Notes under the pieces: model-generated
Database searches by the model: none
Told to the model about the DNA's origin: nothing
What the model saw: only the letters and a program-made list of their open reading frames with translations
DNA from: Branchiostoma floridae
Taxonomy: Eukaryota > Chordata > Leptocardii > Amphioxiformes > Branchiostomatidae
Length of the DNA: 64,000 bases
Assembly (NCBI RefSeq): GCF_000003815.2
Contig: NC_049992.1
Coordinates: 9,051,671 to 9,115,670, forward strand
Direction of reading: 5' to 3'
In this document: positions 11,946 through 24,400 of the stretch, one piece after another
Layout of the letters: the number at the start of each line of letters is the position of its first letter
Numbering within the stretch: the stretch's first letter is position 1
Made by a program: the position numbers and the translations under genes

Positions 11946-13279
11946 ACATTGAATTCTTTAATATATTTGGTTCGCTGTTTTGAAGCATGGGGAGATGTCA
12001 GAAGTGTGTGGTAGGTAGGTGGTCATCGTTGCCAGTGGTAAAACTGACAATTTTCACATTGCCGTACTGCCTTTAAACTGCCTGTTATATGATAATATAA
12101 CTTATTGTATCTTCGCTCATGTTATGTTAATGTATATACACAATTCCCCACTTTTACTATAAGGTAACGTTTGATATTTATCGATTTATATATGTTTAAT
12201 TAACTGATCAACTGATATCGATATGTTGAGAAAGTCTGCCGCTTGACGTTACAATTTTTACTTTGCGAACAAACCCATGTTGACTCAGGGATTTCTATGT
12301 AATATCATATGTATCATATCATATGCTATCTTGTTTTATCATATCATATCATATTTATGACAAAAATTTAAACTACATACACACAATTTAATTTCTTCCT
12401 ATGATATGATATCTTGTTTAATCATATTATATTATATCATATCGTATCATATCATATCATGTCATGTCATAATCGTAGCATTATCTTCTTTATTATCTCT
12501 TATAGATATGATAAAGTTATTCGATTTGCATGCGCTAATGTTTAGTTAACGTTAAAGGGGTCCTAAAGGGGTCCTAAGAGGCTGCTATTTTCCAATAGAC
12601 TATGTATCAATGAATGAAGAAGCAGCCGACTTTTTTTTTACAGCATTCCACTTGTGAATGACGCAACGGGCGTTTGTAAAAACTCACTAAACCAATGTGA
12701 ACTGATTAAGAAGTCGGATAAAACGTTGATCCTCTATATGCTATGAGACTAACTTTGGGTATAGGTATTTGTTCATTATTTCGTGAACACATTTGTTGCG
12801 ATGCAATATATCAAAAGTATCACGTTAATACTGCCCCGATTGAATTATCATTAAATTCATAACTTTTTTTTTCAGTATTTCGGTACAAATAAGGTTTATC
12901 ACAGTTTTGTGTTGCTGTGACAGTGATCCCTTACCCGGCCATGTAGGCTAGCTGCAGTTAGCCCCCAGTACCTAAGGCAGACGCAGGTCCCTTTGCTAAG
13001 GTCACACACCGTATATATATATATAGTGAGTGAGGTCGGCTGAGCAGACGTTTAATATGATATCTCTAGTTTAAGCTACAGCCGATAACGAACATTTTTG
13101 GAAAACGTTAACGTTCTAAATCAGGACAAATCGTGACCACTATTACTATCACTTCCCTCCGAAAAAAAAAACACCTCTGCTTGAAGAATGTGGACTCATT
13201 CAGAAGACCGTAACATAATCCCACATCCTACCCTGACGCTTCACTTCCGGGTTACTTAACTTCCTTAAAAGTAACTCCA
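11946..13279. other. Intergenic DNA with pentanucleotide microsatellite and TATA-like tract
   Basis: An imperfect (ATATC/TCATA)n tract covers about 12300-12472. A (TA)n tract at 13011-13025 lies about 255 bp before the caspase-like ATG and could act as a TATA element, but nothing else supports that. No gene was found. Confidence 0.5.
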
Positions 13280-16200
13280 ATGGCGGCTGTAGAGAAAAGT
13301 GTGGTGTCAGAAACCTTCCAGGGAAAAAATGACCCTTCACTGCAACGGAAACACACGGAGGGTACTACGGATGGATCAGCGGTGCTGTCCCGGTACCTTA
13401 GCTCTCCTTGTGCCGCTGAGGCCCAGGGAACCGTCCGATTCAACCCTCGTACGAGCTACGCTGTAGTCGCAGGTATGTTAACACTGGAACAGAACAGAAC
13501 AGAACACAACAAAACACACACAACAGTACATAACACAGTACAACGCAACACACAGTAAAATTGGTGCAAATGTCGTGTGTATGATACATGTCATACATGT
13601 TTTCAAATCGCCTGACCTTGCAACACTGATTCGGGCGTATTGTCTTAACATTTCACAGGATGTGAAAGTAGACATAACAAACAACGGTTTTTCCACTGCT
13701 TCCAAGGACAGTCACAGTTTGCATAGCAAGAACCGCTGATGGTTAAGCTGGGGAAGAGACAAGACGGCACACACTTACTTAACTGTTACAATGCATCAAA
13801 AACTTTTATTAAAGAACGACAAACTATCGCTAGACTCAATAGAAATGCTATCTCATGTTGCTACAGTGAAGTACGTTGAGGCGGCATTCATTCATTTGCT
13901 TGCTTGCTTGTTCGTTCATTCATTCATTCATTCTCATCCTTCGGCCCCTTCTTCCCTCTCTCCGGTCCCCCTTCCCTTCTTTCAATCCCCCTCCTGTGGG
14001 TGTTCTGCAGGAGTTGGGAGACAGCTATGTCCGGAGGCTGGGGTGACGGACTTAGGGTCCACCGCTGACGGAGATGCTGCCATCATCAGTAGTATTCTAA
14101 CAGGAACATTCCAGATTCCCAAAGTAAGTACCATGTTTTTTGTGTGCTTGACGATATGCTGTGCTCTGTGAATATTGTATTGTATGTGTTATTTGTATGT
14201 GTACCCATGGCCTCCCTGAAAAGCAGTGCTAGTCACTGATGTGAGCTTACCCTGGTAAAAGAATACAGAAAGAAGTAATTATAAATAGACTAGAGTTCGG
14301 CGACCTCATACCTCCATGAATATTTAGAGCTTTTGTTAATTTCATGCAAATGATTTAACATTTACATGATTTCTGCATGGTGTTGTTCATCATTGAATAA
14401 CGTACTTTACACATGTCACAAGTAAAATTCCCAATTCAGATCATTAATCATTAAGTTGTTTTGCAATTTTTGCATAACTTATGCAAATAAGTTCATCATT
14501 TGCATATTTGTTATCTGCATATGTTCCACCGATTATAATTACATTTATCGAAGACCAGTTATTGCAAACAATGGAATTATACAATTTCCTCATTAATTAT
14601 GCAAATTAAGTCCTTATTTGCATAAAATGCATATCATTATGAACACCTTTGCCCAAGCTACCTGCATGCCTAAAATGATGCCAATCCGTCGTTCCTTTCT
14701 GCAGTTATCCTCTTTGGAATGTTTTGACAAAAATGCCCCTGCAGTTCCACAATTAAATGTTAGGGGGCTGAAACTTGATCCAATTTGTCATGGCACTAAA
14801 ATCTACCTACCACCTAAATGTCAAGACCATAGCATGTCTGAAACAAGAGATACATTGAAAAAACTGCTATTATAGAGTATTCTCATTAATTATGCAAATG
14901 TATTCCTATTTTGCATAATTAGTATTTTATCGTGTACAACATTGTCTAAGGTACCTACATACCAAAAATCATGACAATCCGTTGTTCCCTTCTTGAGTTA
15001 TCCTCTTCAGAAGTTTTTGACAAAAATGCCCCTGCTATCCCAAAACTAGACGCTAGGGGGCCCAAACTTATGTCATTTCTTCCTGAGCACAAGAGCTATC
15101 TAACACTCAAAAATCGTGACCATAGCATGTTCAGAACATTGAGATGGCAAAACCGGAAGTTGCGCTGCAGTACCAAGGGGAGCCGCTAGGGGGCCCAAAA
15201 TCTAATCATTTTTAGCTTTCATCACACACTACCAACACACCAAGTATGAAACCAATCCACCCAGCCGTTCTTGAGTTATCTTGTTTACACACACACACAC
15301 AAACACACAGACAGACAGACAGACACACAAACGCAGGGTAAAATATAACCTCCATGACATTTCATGGAGGTAATAAGTACACGCAGCGTTAGGATTCTAC
15401 ACCATATTGTACGCAACCTTTCCCGATAATCGACTTTAACACAACACCCATCTTTAGCGAGGTTTATATCATTCATAAGCTTCGCCGCACTCTGGCACTC
15501 TATTATCATTTTAGGCCAGTGGAAGAATGTCCGTTTCTCTACATCCATTCCCGTTACAAGACGTACGCATGTATACCTGTAATTTGTTCACTTGATAATT
15601 TTCAACTTTGAATAGGGTATGTATCGATATGTAAACTTTGACTTTTGATGTACTCAGACAATCAGCAAATGTCAAACACACTTCATGCTATTCTATTTCC
15701 CCCTATTAGAAACACGTCACCGTTTTGAACAGCCGTACCGAACATGCAACATCCGGCGCCATCAAGACATCTCTCTGTAACGACTCTGCCAAAGTTGGAG
15801 AAAACGGTGTCCTTGTTTTCTACTTCTCTGGACATTGTATGCTGACCAAACATGGCGACAGACTCTTCCTAGCACCGGCCGACTTCAGACGTACTATAAA
15901 CACTGTGATAACCCCTATAGACATCATTAAGGCTGTTGAAAAATGCACAGGGTACATAATACTTGTCCTCGACTGCTGTTATGCAGGACTGTTTGCTGAA
16001 CGCTTAATAACTGAAGCGGAGGCAAGTGGGCTGAAAGTCTGTGTGTTGGCTTCTTGCACGGGTGAGGAAAAATCTCTATCGCATACTGAGCTTGGTAACG
16101 GATTCTTTACGTACTTCTTGGCTTGTTTTCTGCGCGGAGTTGACGAGAACTGGACCGAAGGCATGACGTCTGAGTTCCCGGTGGAAGGCAGCGTTCAGTA

Positions 16201-19200
16201 CTGCCGTCCTCTGTGCGAGGCGATGCTCTCTTTAATGAGGTAACGTTGCATAGTAAAAAGTATTTTCTTTGCTGTAAACACAGATGCAAACATGCTTTTG
16301 TGTACTAAACATTTCTACCTATTGTACCGGCGATACATTGTTGGCTGGGGAGCAACAGCTACTTACCAGAATACCATGATAACTATATTTGCACGACATG
16401 ATAAGGGTTGTCATAAAGGTATGGCATCATTTCACCAGCCCAGTAGAAAACAGATTGAATCAAGTCTCTCTTGGGAACATATCATCATCATGAGATAATC
16501 ACAAGTATCAAACAATACGCAGTGCACTTGGCTTAAACATACACTTATAGATAATACTCACCATTTATCAACGGTTATGTCAGAAGATATGCGTGGAAGC
16601 TGCAGTTATAGACAGTTGACTTAAAATTTCTCTCTACTATATACAGACCCGGTTACGGCGACTGCGCCAACATGACACCAACAGTAGCGTTCAGCAGTCT
16701 CGCCACAATACAGATGTACCTGGCCTCCCCTGGGGAAGATGTGGTAGACGGGCAGCAGGTACGTCTGTAAGTCAACATAGTCTCCAAGCAGACCCATCGG
16801 TACCTTAGAGATAATATATCAAAGCTGGCAAAGAGTATAGCCGGCCAAAGGGAGATAGCCGGCTAAGGGAGTCAAACGGGCACCTGGTGCCGCTATACTA
16901 AGTCCATGGCCAGCTTTGATACTATTTCTAAGGCACCGTTGGGTCTGCTTGGAGACTAAGTCAACAGGCGTGTTCTTGTATCTAAGGATATTTAAACCCC
17001 TTTAGCTTTGCGAAATCCAACGATATTGCATACACGAGGGCAGTATGTAAAAGAATTTTGAAAAAGTAAAAAGTAGGATATAGAAGAGAACAAAAGACGT
17101 AAAACGTAAAAATGATTAATCATGAGCACAATGTTTGCATGTTTCTAGATACAAAAGTGTATTTTTCGTTTCAACGAACAGTCTGGCCGGGCCCCAAGTA
17201 GGAAATGTGACCTAAGCATAACACATCTGGCTTTTATGAAAATGTAAAAGAATGCTTACCATAACTAATGTTAGAAACCATGTATGATTGCAATGTAGGG
17301 GATGGTATTTTGGCTTTGCTTGACTTACAATAATAAGAAAATTGATATTGTTCAGGTAATTTCCAACATCAATTTAATGAAATGCCATGCTGTGCCTTAA
17401 AAAATGAAGTAATTTTTCCATGATTTAAGAATTTTATCTCGTCTTAACACTTAGTCTCGTCAATATTTCGCGTTGAAATACCTCACGCACACCAAGAAAG
17501 AAGGAAGACGCTGTGACCTCCCGGAAGTTCCTCAGTCCGTCAGACGATGGTTGGCCGAAGACGCGTCCGAGGCGCTCCGACGGTTACACCGCGCATGCGC
17601 CTTGGGTAAAGAGGAGGTGTACGTCACCGCTATGGGGATGACGTCACAGTCCATGGCACAGATCATGTTTGAGGACAGTGACAGTTCGACTTCAAACAGA
17701 TCAGTCATTTTGCAAGTAAGAACATTTCTGGTGAATGGTCTCTCTTCTTACGATCTGCGCATCTTTATATTATATACATCTCTATATCTCAAATATTACA
17801 TGTATATAGTGCTGTCTCCTTGTACAATCATCTATTTCATGCATGTATAAAAATCTTCATTCGCTGCTTTATGAAGATATATGTTCACAACTATATATTT
17901 GAGTATACTCTGAAAACGTTTCATTTTTCTAAACGTTTGATATGTACTTTCTGCTTACAATAGGTTAACACATTTTTATGTTTTTATCTCAAGATTTGGC
18001 AATGGACATAGCAAAGATGTCTAACCTTGAGATTGATGGAAACCTGTTATTTATTTTCCCCAGCCGGACCTGTTCATATTCTGCTTCTTCCGCCTGTCGG
18101 AAGTTTTAATTCAGATAGACCCGGACCTGGTTCCTGATCTGTGCTATATGGAGCACTGTTTGGAGCATTACATGAAAAAGGTACATCTTCAGATGTTCGC
18201 AGTGGTTTTGTCTTCTCTTTCCGACGAAATAAATAATAAATCTTTATCATACAGAGATTATGAGAAAGACAAAAAATAATGTTATCGAGAGGCGTTCTAC
18301 AAATTATTGAACTTCCTTCGTCCTCGCCCGTCTTCTGTTTTCCTCAGCACTTTGAATGGAAATCGAAATTTGTCATTTCGGCTGGACCAAGAACATTTAA
18401 GATCGTTATATGAAGTCATTGGCTGGACAAAACACAAGTAGTAACGGTTCCGAATCGCAAATGTACCATTCATTCGAGTTTGAATTTCACTGCTAAACGA
18501 TCCACGTTTAAGATAACCCCTGACATGTCAAGTACAAAGTATATGTGATGTTTCGTATATTCAATTCAAGTTTGTTGAGGTTTAAAGATTGAGTGCAGCG
18601 CCATTTTGTTTCATTGAACAAACCTTTTTAACAAAGTATAGAACACTGTGTCAATAAGCCAGAGGCAATTAACTTGTAAATGGTTCATAGTGTAACGTAA
18701 CAAAACCCCACGTCTACCATAGGTGCACGATCTGACACAAGCAGACGTAGAGGGGGAGGAGTTTCGGGATCTCATCAGCTTACTCACCCGTGTCGTGAGT
18801 GACCTGAACAGCCAGGGGGCGCCTTTGGTCAGGGCGCGGAGGACGCCGGTCAAGACGGGGGCAGATACAGTTGACGGACATGCAGAAAACCCTACGGTAA
18901 TGTCAGATAGCGTTAGTTTTTTGCCAGATAATATTTACCCTCCATCCTTAAAAGGAGCTCATGGCTAGGAGCCTATGACCACCGGTAAAGCACAACAAGA
19001 TACAGTAAATGCTAGGTTAAATGAGAAGTTACAAACTCTACTATATAAATATCTACTTGCCAATGGATATTGCTGGTAAATTGCATCATTGGGAGGGCAG
19101 TTTGCAATAACTTCTACACTCTTGCATTGAAATGATTTCATTATCTTTGTGCCAGCAGAATTGTCTCAATTTATGATTTTTGTATCTGTGTTTCCTCTGG

Positions 19201-19280
19201 GACAGGTGGAGGACATCATAAGGAGTCTCCCTCCATCTGAAGTGGGAAGGATCTATGCAGTGGAACTTCTGGAAGATTGA
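13280..19280 (+). CDS. Caspase-like protease (peptidase C14), 8 exons
   Basis: Exons: 13280-13472, 14011-14123, 15710-16239, 16647-16758, 17455-17715, 18064-18180, 18723-18896, 19206-19280. All phases agree and give about 524 aa. The caspase fold starts near residue 60 (YAVVAGVGRQL, first strand). The catalytic histidine is in FYFSGHC and the catalytic cysteine in VLDCCYAG, both encoded by exon 3. This is the His-Cys pair of clan CD family C14, so cleavage of protein substrates is likely. No death, DED or CARD domain is seen in the 60-residue N terminus. The C-terminal 240 residues, with helices such as LPEVPQSVRRWLAEDASEAL, match nothing I know. The motifs look closer to meta/paracaspase-type single-chain enzymes than to apoptotic caspases. 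The ATG follows a GC-balanced leader (CTCCAATGGCGG). Confidence 0.8.
14300..15375 (+). repeat. Modular dispersed repeat ending in a hairpin (LINE/SINE-like)
   Basis: About three tandem modules (period near 300 bp, starting near 14641, 14940 and 15222) share TACC.ACATACCAAAAATCATGACAATCCGT and a TTGAGTTATCCTCTT-like end. They are followed by a (CA)n/(GACA)n tract (15285-15330) and a terminal hairpin ACCTCCATGA / TCATGGAGGT (15348-15372). It fills intron 2 of the caspase-like gene. The layout mirrors the 1624-2595 element: modules, then a hairpin. Confidence 0.5.
16770..16966. mobile_element. MITE, hAT-like, 8-bp target duplication
   Basis: The element (16778-16958, 181 bp) has inverted ends TAGTCTCCAAGCAGACCCA / TGGGTCTGCTTGGAGACTA. 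It is flanked by the 8-bp direct repeat AGTCAACA at 16770-16777 and 16959-16966, a length typical of hAT transposons. It begins 11 bp inside the donor of exon 4 of the caspase-like gene. A relative lies at 58108-58245. Confidence 0.8.
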
Positions 19281-19630
19281 TACATTATAACAAATATGTA
19301 GTACCAGTAACCACATATCTTATCACCATCACATTTCCTTTTAGAATTAAACAATGAAATCGTGAGCATTATCTACAGGACAGGCTTTGGAGGAGCCTTC
19401 TAAATTTGATATCTTTTGGGCGTAGTTTGTTCACAGCTAAATAACGTTACATATAAAACCTTGCATGTTTAGGATTTTACATCTATTTTTGCATTTTGCG
19501 ACTTGCAGTCGCAAAATGCCTTCTATCCATAGTAGTCGCCGTTGTGATGGAGTGATGTTGAGATGAACGGACCTGTTCAATCCATGCCAAACATTTCTAT
19601 ACCTGTTAAAACAGGCATTTCTTCAACATG

Positions 19631-19850
19631 TTCGCACTGGCGCAGTGGTTAAAGTTTACGCATTCTAAACCATCTAAACCAATGCACCCGGTTCGAATCC
19701 GGGGAGGTAGATTTTTTTTTTTTTTCTTTTTTACATCCATTAAAATACTAATTTTTACATCCATTTGGCCACACCAATTTATTTCTTTGGTTAACGGATT
19801 CGCCGCTTCGTTTTTTTGCCGAATAGAAATAGAAATTAAAAAAAAAAACT
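19631..19850 (+). mobile_element. tRNA-derived SINE
   Basis: 19631-19710 looks like a tRNA: A box TGGCGCAGTGG, B box GGTTCGAATCC with a paired CCCGG/CCGGG T-stem. The would-be acceptor stem does not pair, so it is not a working tRNA. Fifteen T residues follow directly (19711 on), a strong pol III stop. The tail carries CCACACCAATTT, which matches the terminal repeat of the element at 37647-38033. Confidence 0.65.
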
Positions 19851-21124
19851 TAAAAATGCCCCGCAACAGAGCTCACTCAAAAACAGGCAGTGTAGTGAAA
19901 TTTGCTGCAGTTCACGCAAATTTTAACAGGTGGCGTCTAGATCTAGATTCAGGCACATATGTGAATCTCTCCATGCGCCAATATCAGGTTTAGTTACTCT
20001 GTTCTATTTATATGACATTCTAATAACTAGAAAAAAACGTTCACACACGCAAACATTGGCAAAATGCCAGCTTTTTTAAAAGCACTTGTTTTAATGATAT
20101 TGATAACAAAATAAGATGGTCAAAAGTATTATCATACTTTATGTGATCATGATTGTGTTAGTAGATACTTGTACACATGGCTTGGCAATTTAGCTATATT
20201 GTACAGGTATATATAATCTGGTGCAAAAATAAATCATTTTTGTTGTATAAACTTTCATATCATATCTTTGTTAATGTTACTGGCTAAAATTACATGTACT
20301 AAGAAGGGGTGTCTACTATCTATTTGATAACTCTGAAGACCCCTTAACACATGAGGTGTAGACTGTTATGCACAGTATGCAACATTACGATTGTTAGAAA
20401 AATAATCATTACATCTTAAGAATTATCACCATATTGCAAATAATATGCTTGACACTATGCAAAGTTGTCATAATGTGCAGAGTTGTCATGGTGTGCTGCT
20501 TATACCCATATTTGGCACTTGATACATACATACTGACAATAGGCCTATGGACTAGTCCATTGAGAAAGGGAGTGTTCCCATGTTCCCCATTTCACAAAAT
20601 GAACTTTTAACTGAAATACCACTAGTTTGAGCTTGGAACATGAGGCTCTAAAGCTAAGTTTAAACTTTAGGTATAACATAACATAATATAACAATTAAAC
20701 TACACGCGACTACTAAAACGGTCAATGTGCATCAATGAAAATAAAAAGTTAAGAGATACATTTGACATACAAATGTAAATGTACAACATCAAAGTTGGAA
20801 TCAATAGACAACTGCAGACTCTACATCATCTGTATCAGATAGAAGAAACTGATTAAAAGCACAAATCAAATAAAACACAATAATGTGCTAAAATCAAGAA
20901 CAAATTGTTTAGCACGAATGGTTAAAAGCCCTAGAACATATGAATCACTATTCACGAATCTAAAAAAAAAGGAAATCTAAATGAATGAATCTAAAAAGGA
21001 AAAACTACGAGACAAATTCTGACAATTGAATCTCAAATCTTTGTAAAGTTTTCCTACATCGTACATTTGTAAACTAAAAATGAGCTTAAGACTATCTGAG
21101 TATCTGTTATACTAGTACTTTGCA

Positions 21125-21418
21125 CTTCTTCCTGCCCTTGTCCAAGTGTTGGATGATGGCCTTTAATTGTAAATAATGAAGCTACATGTATGATAAGTTT
21201 CGCTGCAACTTTCCCTACAACTTGTGGATTCCATTGACTGTAATTTCTTTCCTTTCTTCCTGCCCATGTCCAAGTGTTGAATGATGGCCTATAATATTGT
21301 AAATAATGAAGCTACATGTATGATACATTTCCCTGCAACTTTTCCAACAACTTGTAGACTACAGACATTGACTGTTATTTCCTTCATTTTTTCCTGCCCT
21401 TGTCCAGATAATGGATGG
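21125..21418 (-). repeat. Two extra copies and a stub of the nuclease gene's terminal exon end
   Basis: The last codons of the nuclease gene (GCC RTC ATC CAA CA, coding [12 protein letters not shown]) and following DNA recur as diverged tandem copies near 21125-21240 and 21250-21380, with a short stub at 21385-21418. Read on the minus strand, each copy is preceded by AG at the same point, so each could in principle act as an alternative last exon. Confidence 0.65.
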
Positions 21419-24400
21419 TTATTTCTTTCGTTTCTTCCTGCCCTTGTCCAGATGTTGGATGACGGCCTGTGCATCCTCCTCTCTCTCCCGCATCCTTCTG
21501 TCCATCTCCTCAAACTGTCGTCTCAGCTGGGAGCGCACACGCGCCGACTCCTCACGCTCTCGCTCCTACCACATGCAAACAATTGTTATAGTACACTTTA
21601 AGAACAAACTAAAGAGACGATACTAATTTCTGTTATTGAATCTTCAGCTGACGCAAAATACAAGACGTTTAAGACAATTAGAAAACATAATTTACTTAAA
21701 GTTGTAACTACATGTATCAAACAATAATGCAAAAACTTTTGGTCAGTTTGAATATGGAAAACAATAGGAGTGTGGGCAATGCTACATGTAGTTTAGAGTC
21801 AACTCTTCTAAGTTATGATGAGAAAAAGATGTCGCTGTACATTTAGCCATGTTGAAAATGAAATACAAGGTGTAAAATTATTTAGTTTTTTAAGATGTTC
21901 AGTGTTTTGAACATTCAGAGTGACCCGTTAATATACGAGGGGCGTGCAATAAGTAATGGTCCTGACCCACTTCCAGTTGTCTGATCTAAATGAAATTTTG
22001 TATGTGTAATAATTCATATCTCTATGGGTTATGTTGCAAAAGACAGCTCTGAACTAATTGTGGTTTCTGATTTACTGGTGTTTGAACTTAGTCAGGTGCG
22101 AAATGGACCAGGTGTGAAATGGAACCAGTTGAGTGTCGCGCAGTGATCCGGTTTTTGTATTTGAAAGGACGCACACCAAAGAAGACTTTTGATGAAATAA
22201 ATGAAACTTATGGTGATGATGCCCCATCATATGACCTTGTAAAACGCTGGCATCCTGAATTCAAACGTGGCTGGAAGTCTGTGGAAACAGCTCCCAGACC
22301 TGGTCGTCCCTCTTGTGCCATTGATGAGGCATCAGTTGGAGGACCAACCTGGGGTGTCCTACAAAATCGGTGTCCAGAGCTGCATCAAACGATGGGAGAA
22401 ATGCATAACTCTGGGTGATTCCTATGAAGAGAAAGACTAATAACTGTGCCAAGTTTCATTAATCTCCTGCTATGGGAAATGGGTCAGGACCATTACTAAT
22501 TGCACGCCCCTCGTATCATGATACAGTCATCTTACTTTGAGGAACACAATGAAGGAGAAACACTTCTCACCAGTCTGCCCAGCTTACTCCTGAAGTCCCT
22601 TTCCTCTGCCTCTGCCTTGGCCTGTCTCCTTTCTGCTTGTGCCTTAACATGTGGACAAGGATATGAAATACATTTACAAACTGTAAGTGAATGTTATTAG
22701 TAAAGATGCAGAAAAAGAAAAGATTCATATTACTAAGAAGTATAAGTCAATGGGAAATGAATCTATTTGATGGATAACTCTCAAAACCACAAAGGATTTT
22801 CCTTGCAATCGGTAGGCTGTGAGTTCAATCCTTGGGTAATTCATACCAAAGACCTTAAGATGGAACATGTACTGCTTTCTCTGCTAAGAACTTGGCATTT
22901 GTGAAAGAGTATGGGAGTTAAGCACACACCACTACCAGAGCCCTGCTGTAATGATTGCATAAAGTCATCATGATGGAGATCGGTACCTCAATAGGCACCA
23001 TGTATAGTGTGAAAGGACTTAACTTTTGAAGCAAGTCTTAAGAGAAGCAAGAATATTTTCTCAAAGAGGCAACAATCAGCAGATTTTCTTTGATGTACAA
23101 TGTAGTACCTGTCTCCTCCTACCTTCCTCCTCACAGAAGCAGCTATGGCTCCATAGTCACCATGTACATGTAAAACTATATAGAGGAACTTTAAATTCTA
23201 AGTTGCCAGTGCCCAAGTCTTGATAGAAGCAAGAACATCTTCTTAAACAGGCAAAAATTTGCAAACTTAGTACCTGTCTCCTCCTGACTTCCTCCTCACA
23301 GAAGTAGCGAGGACACCGCCTGCTGGACCGGTTGTGCCCCTGCTGACCACAGGCTCCGCACGTGGTGGTGTTCTGTCGGGGGGTACCGGCCTGGGCACCA
23401 TCAGAAGTACTAGGGGTACCACTACATGCAGGGGTATCACTTCTATCACTTGTGCTTGGTCTGGATGTAGATGCCGAGCTCGAAGAAGGTCCCTGCAGTG
23501 GGTGAAGATATAAAACACAAGCGTGCAAACATTACAACAATTACGCATGTCTGAGATTTGACAGCAACAAATCTCACTGTTTCTCTAAGATTTGTTCTAT
23601 CACAAAATTAGTAGCTTTTTAAGATCTAGGGGGCCTCCATGCTATATAAATTCTGAAAACCACAAATTTCCTGTAGCACTTCCCAAATGAGTACCATTCA
23701 ATGTTTACAGTAGATTTAGTCATGACGCTAAAGTAAAAGCGTCATGACTACATATACTGTTATGTGTAAAATTGAACTTACCAATAATTCTTTTATGAAG
23801 TCAAAGTCACCTCAAGTTGTTTTGCTGAACATGGCTTCTAATGATTGTACAATGTGATCAACGTTTATAAAGATTCGATTTCCAAAAAAGGCAGGTACAC
23901 AATGAACGATTCTACAGAACACACAGTCATTGAATTTTGAATCGTGTGGCTTACTTGGTGTGTTGGTGGTGTCCATGTGGCATTTGAAGTACCAGGGTTG
24001 GCATCATGTGGTGGCAACCTAGACATTTGTTTTCATAAAAAGGACATGAAAATGTATCAAGTGATTGTGAACCTGATTCTGGAAAACATTGACCACAACA
24101 GGTGTTGAATGGACATCTAGAGCTGCTGGGCTTAGGATAACATTATATAATGTAAGACAAGAATGTCTTCAAAAAGAAAATCTATGTTTCAATGTTTCCA
24201 AATTTAGTTAATTGGAGTTTCATTAAAGCTATATAATAATTATAGCTTTCTTGTACAGAGGACTAAAATGTGTGCAAGAGAGCAGAATCTAAGGGAGTTT
24301 TCTCTACCTACCCTGGTGGGATGTCAGGAAGGTCATCATCATCATCATCATCCATGGTGAAGGTTTCAGCAGCAGGGGGCCCTGATGCATACTGGGATAC

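Larger units (their letters stand above)
19281..21418. other. Intergenic AT-rich DNA between convergent genes
   Basis: This lies between the 3' ends of the caspase-like gene (+) and the nuclease gene (-). An ATTAAA near 19347 could serve the former. A SINE is at 19631-19850 and terminal-exon copies at 21125-21400. The rest (19870-21120) shows no coding signal. Confidence 0.5.

Noticed and set aside
13791-14171. 126-codon plus-strand frame overlapping caspase-like exon 2
   Set aside because: Most of it is intron; only 14011-14123 has splice sites and the phase needed.
19631-19710. Functional tRNA gene
   Set aside because: The A and B boxes are good but the acceptor stem does not pair; SINE head instead.
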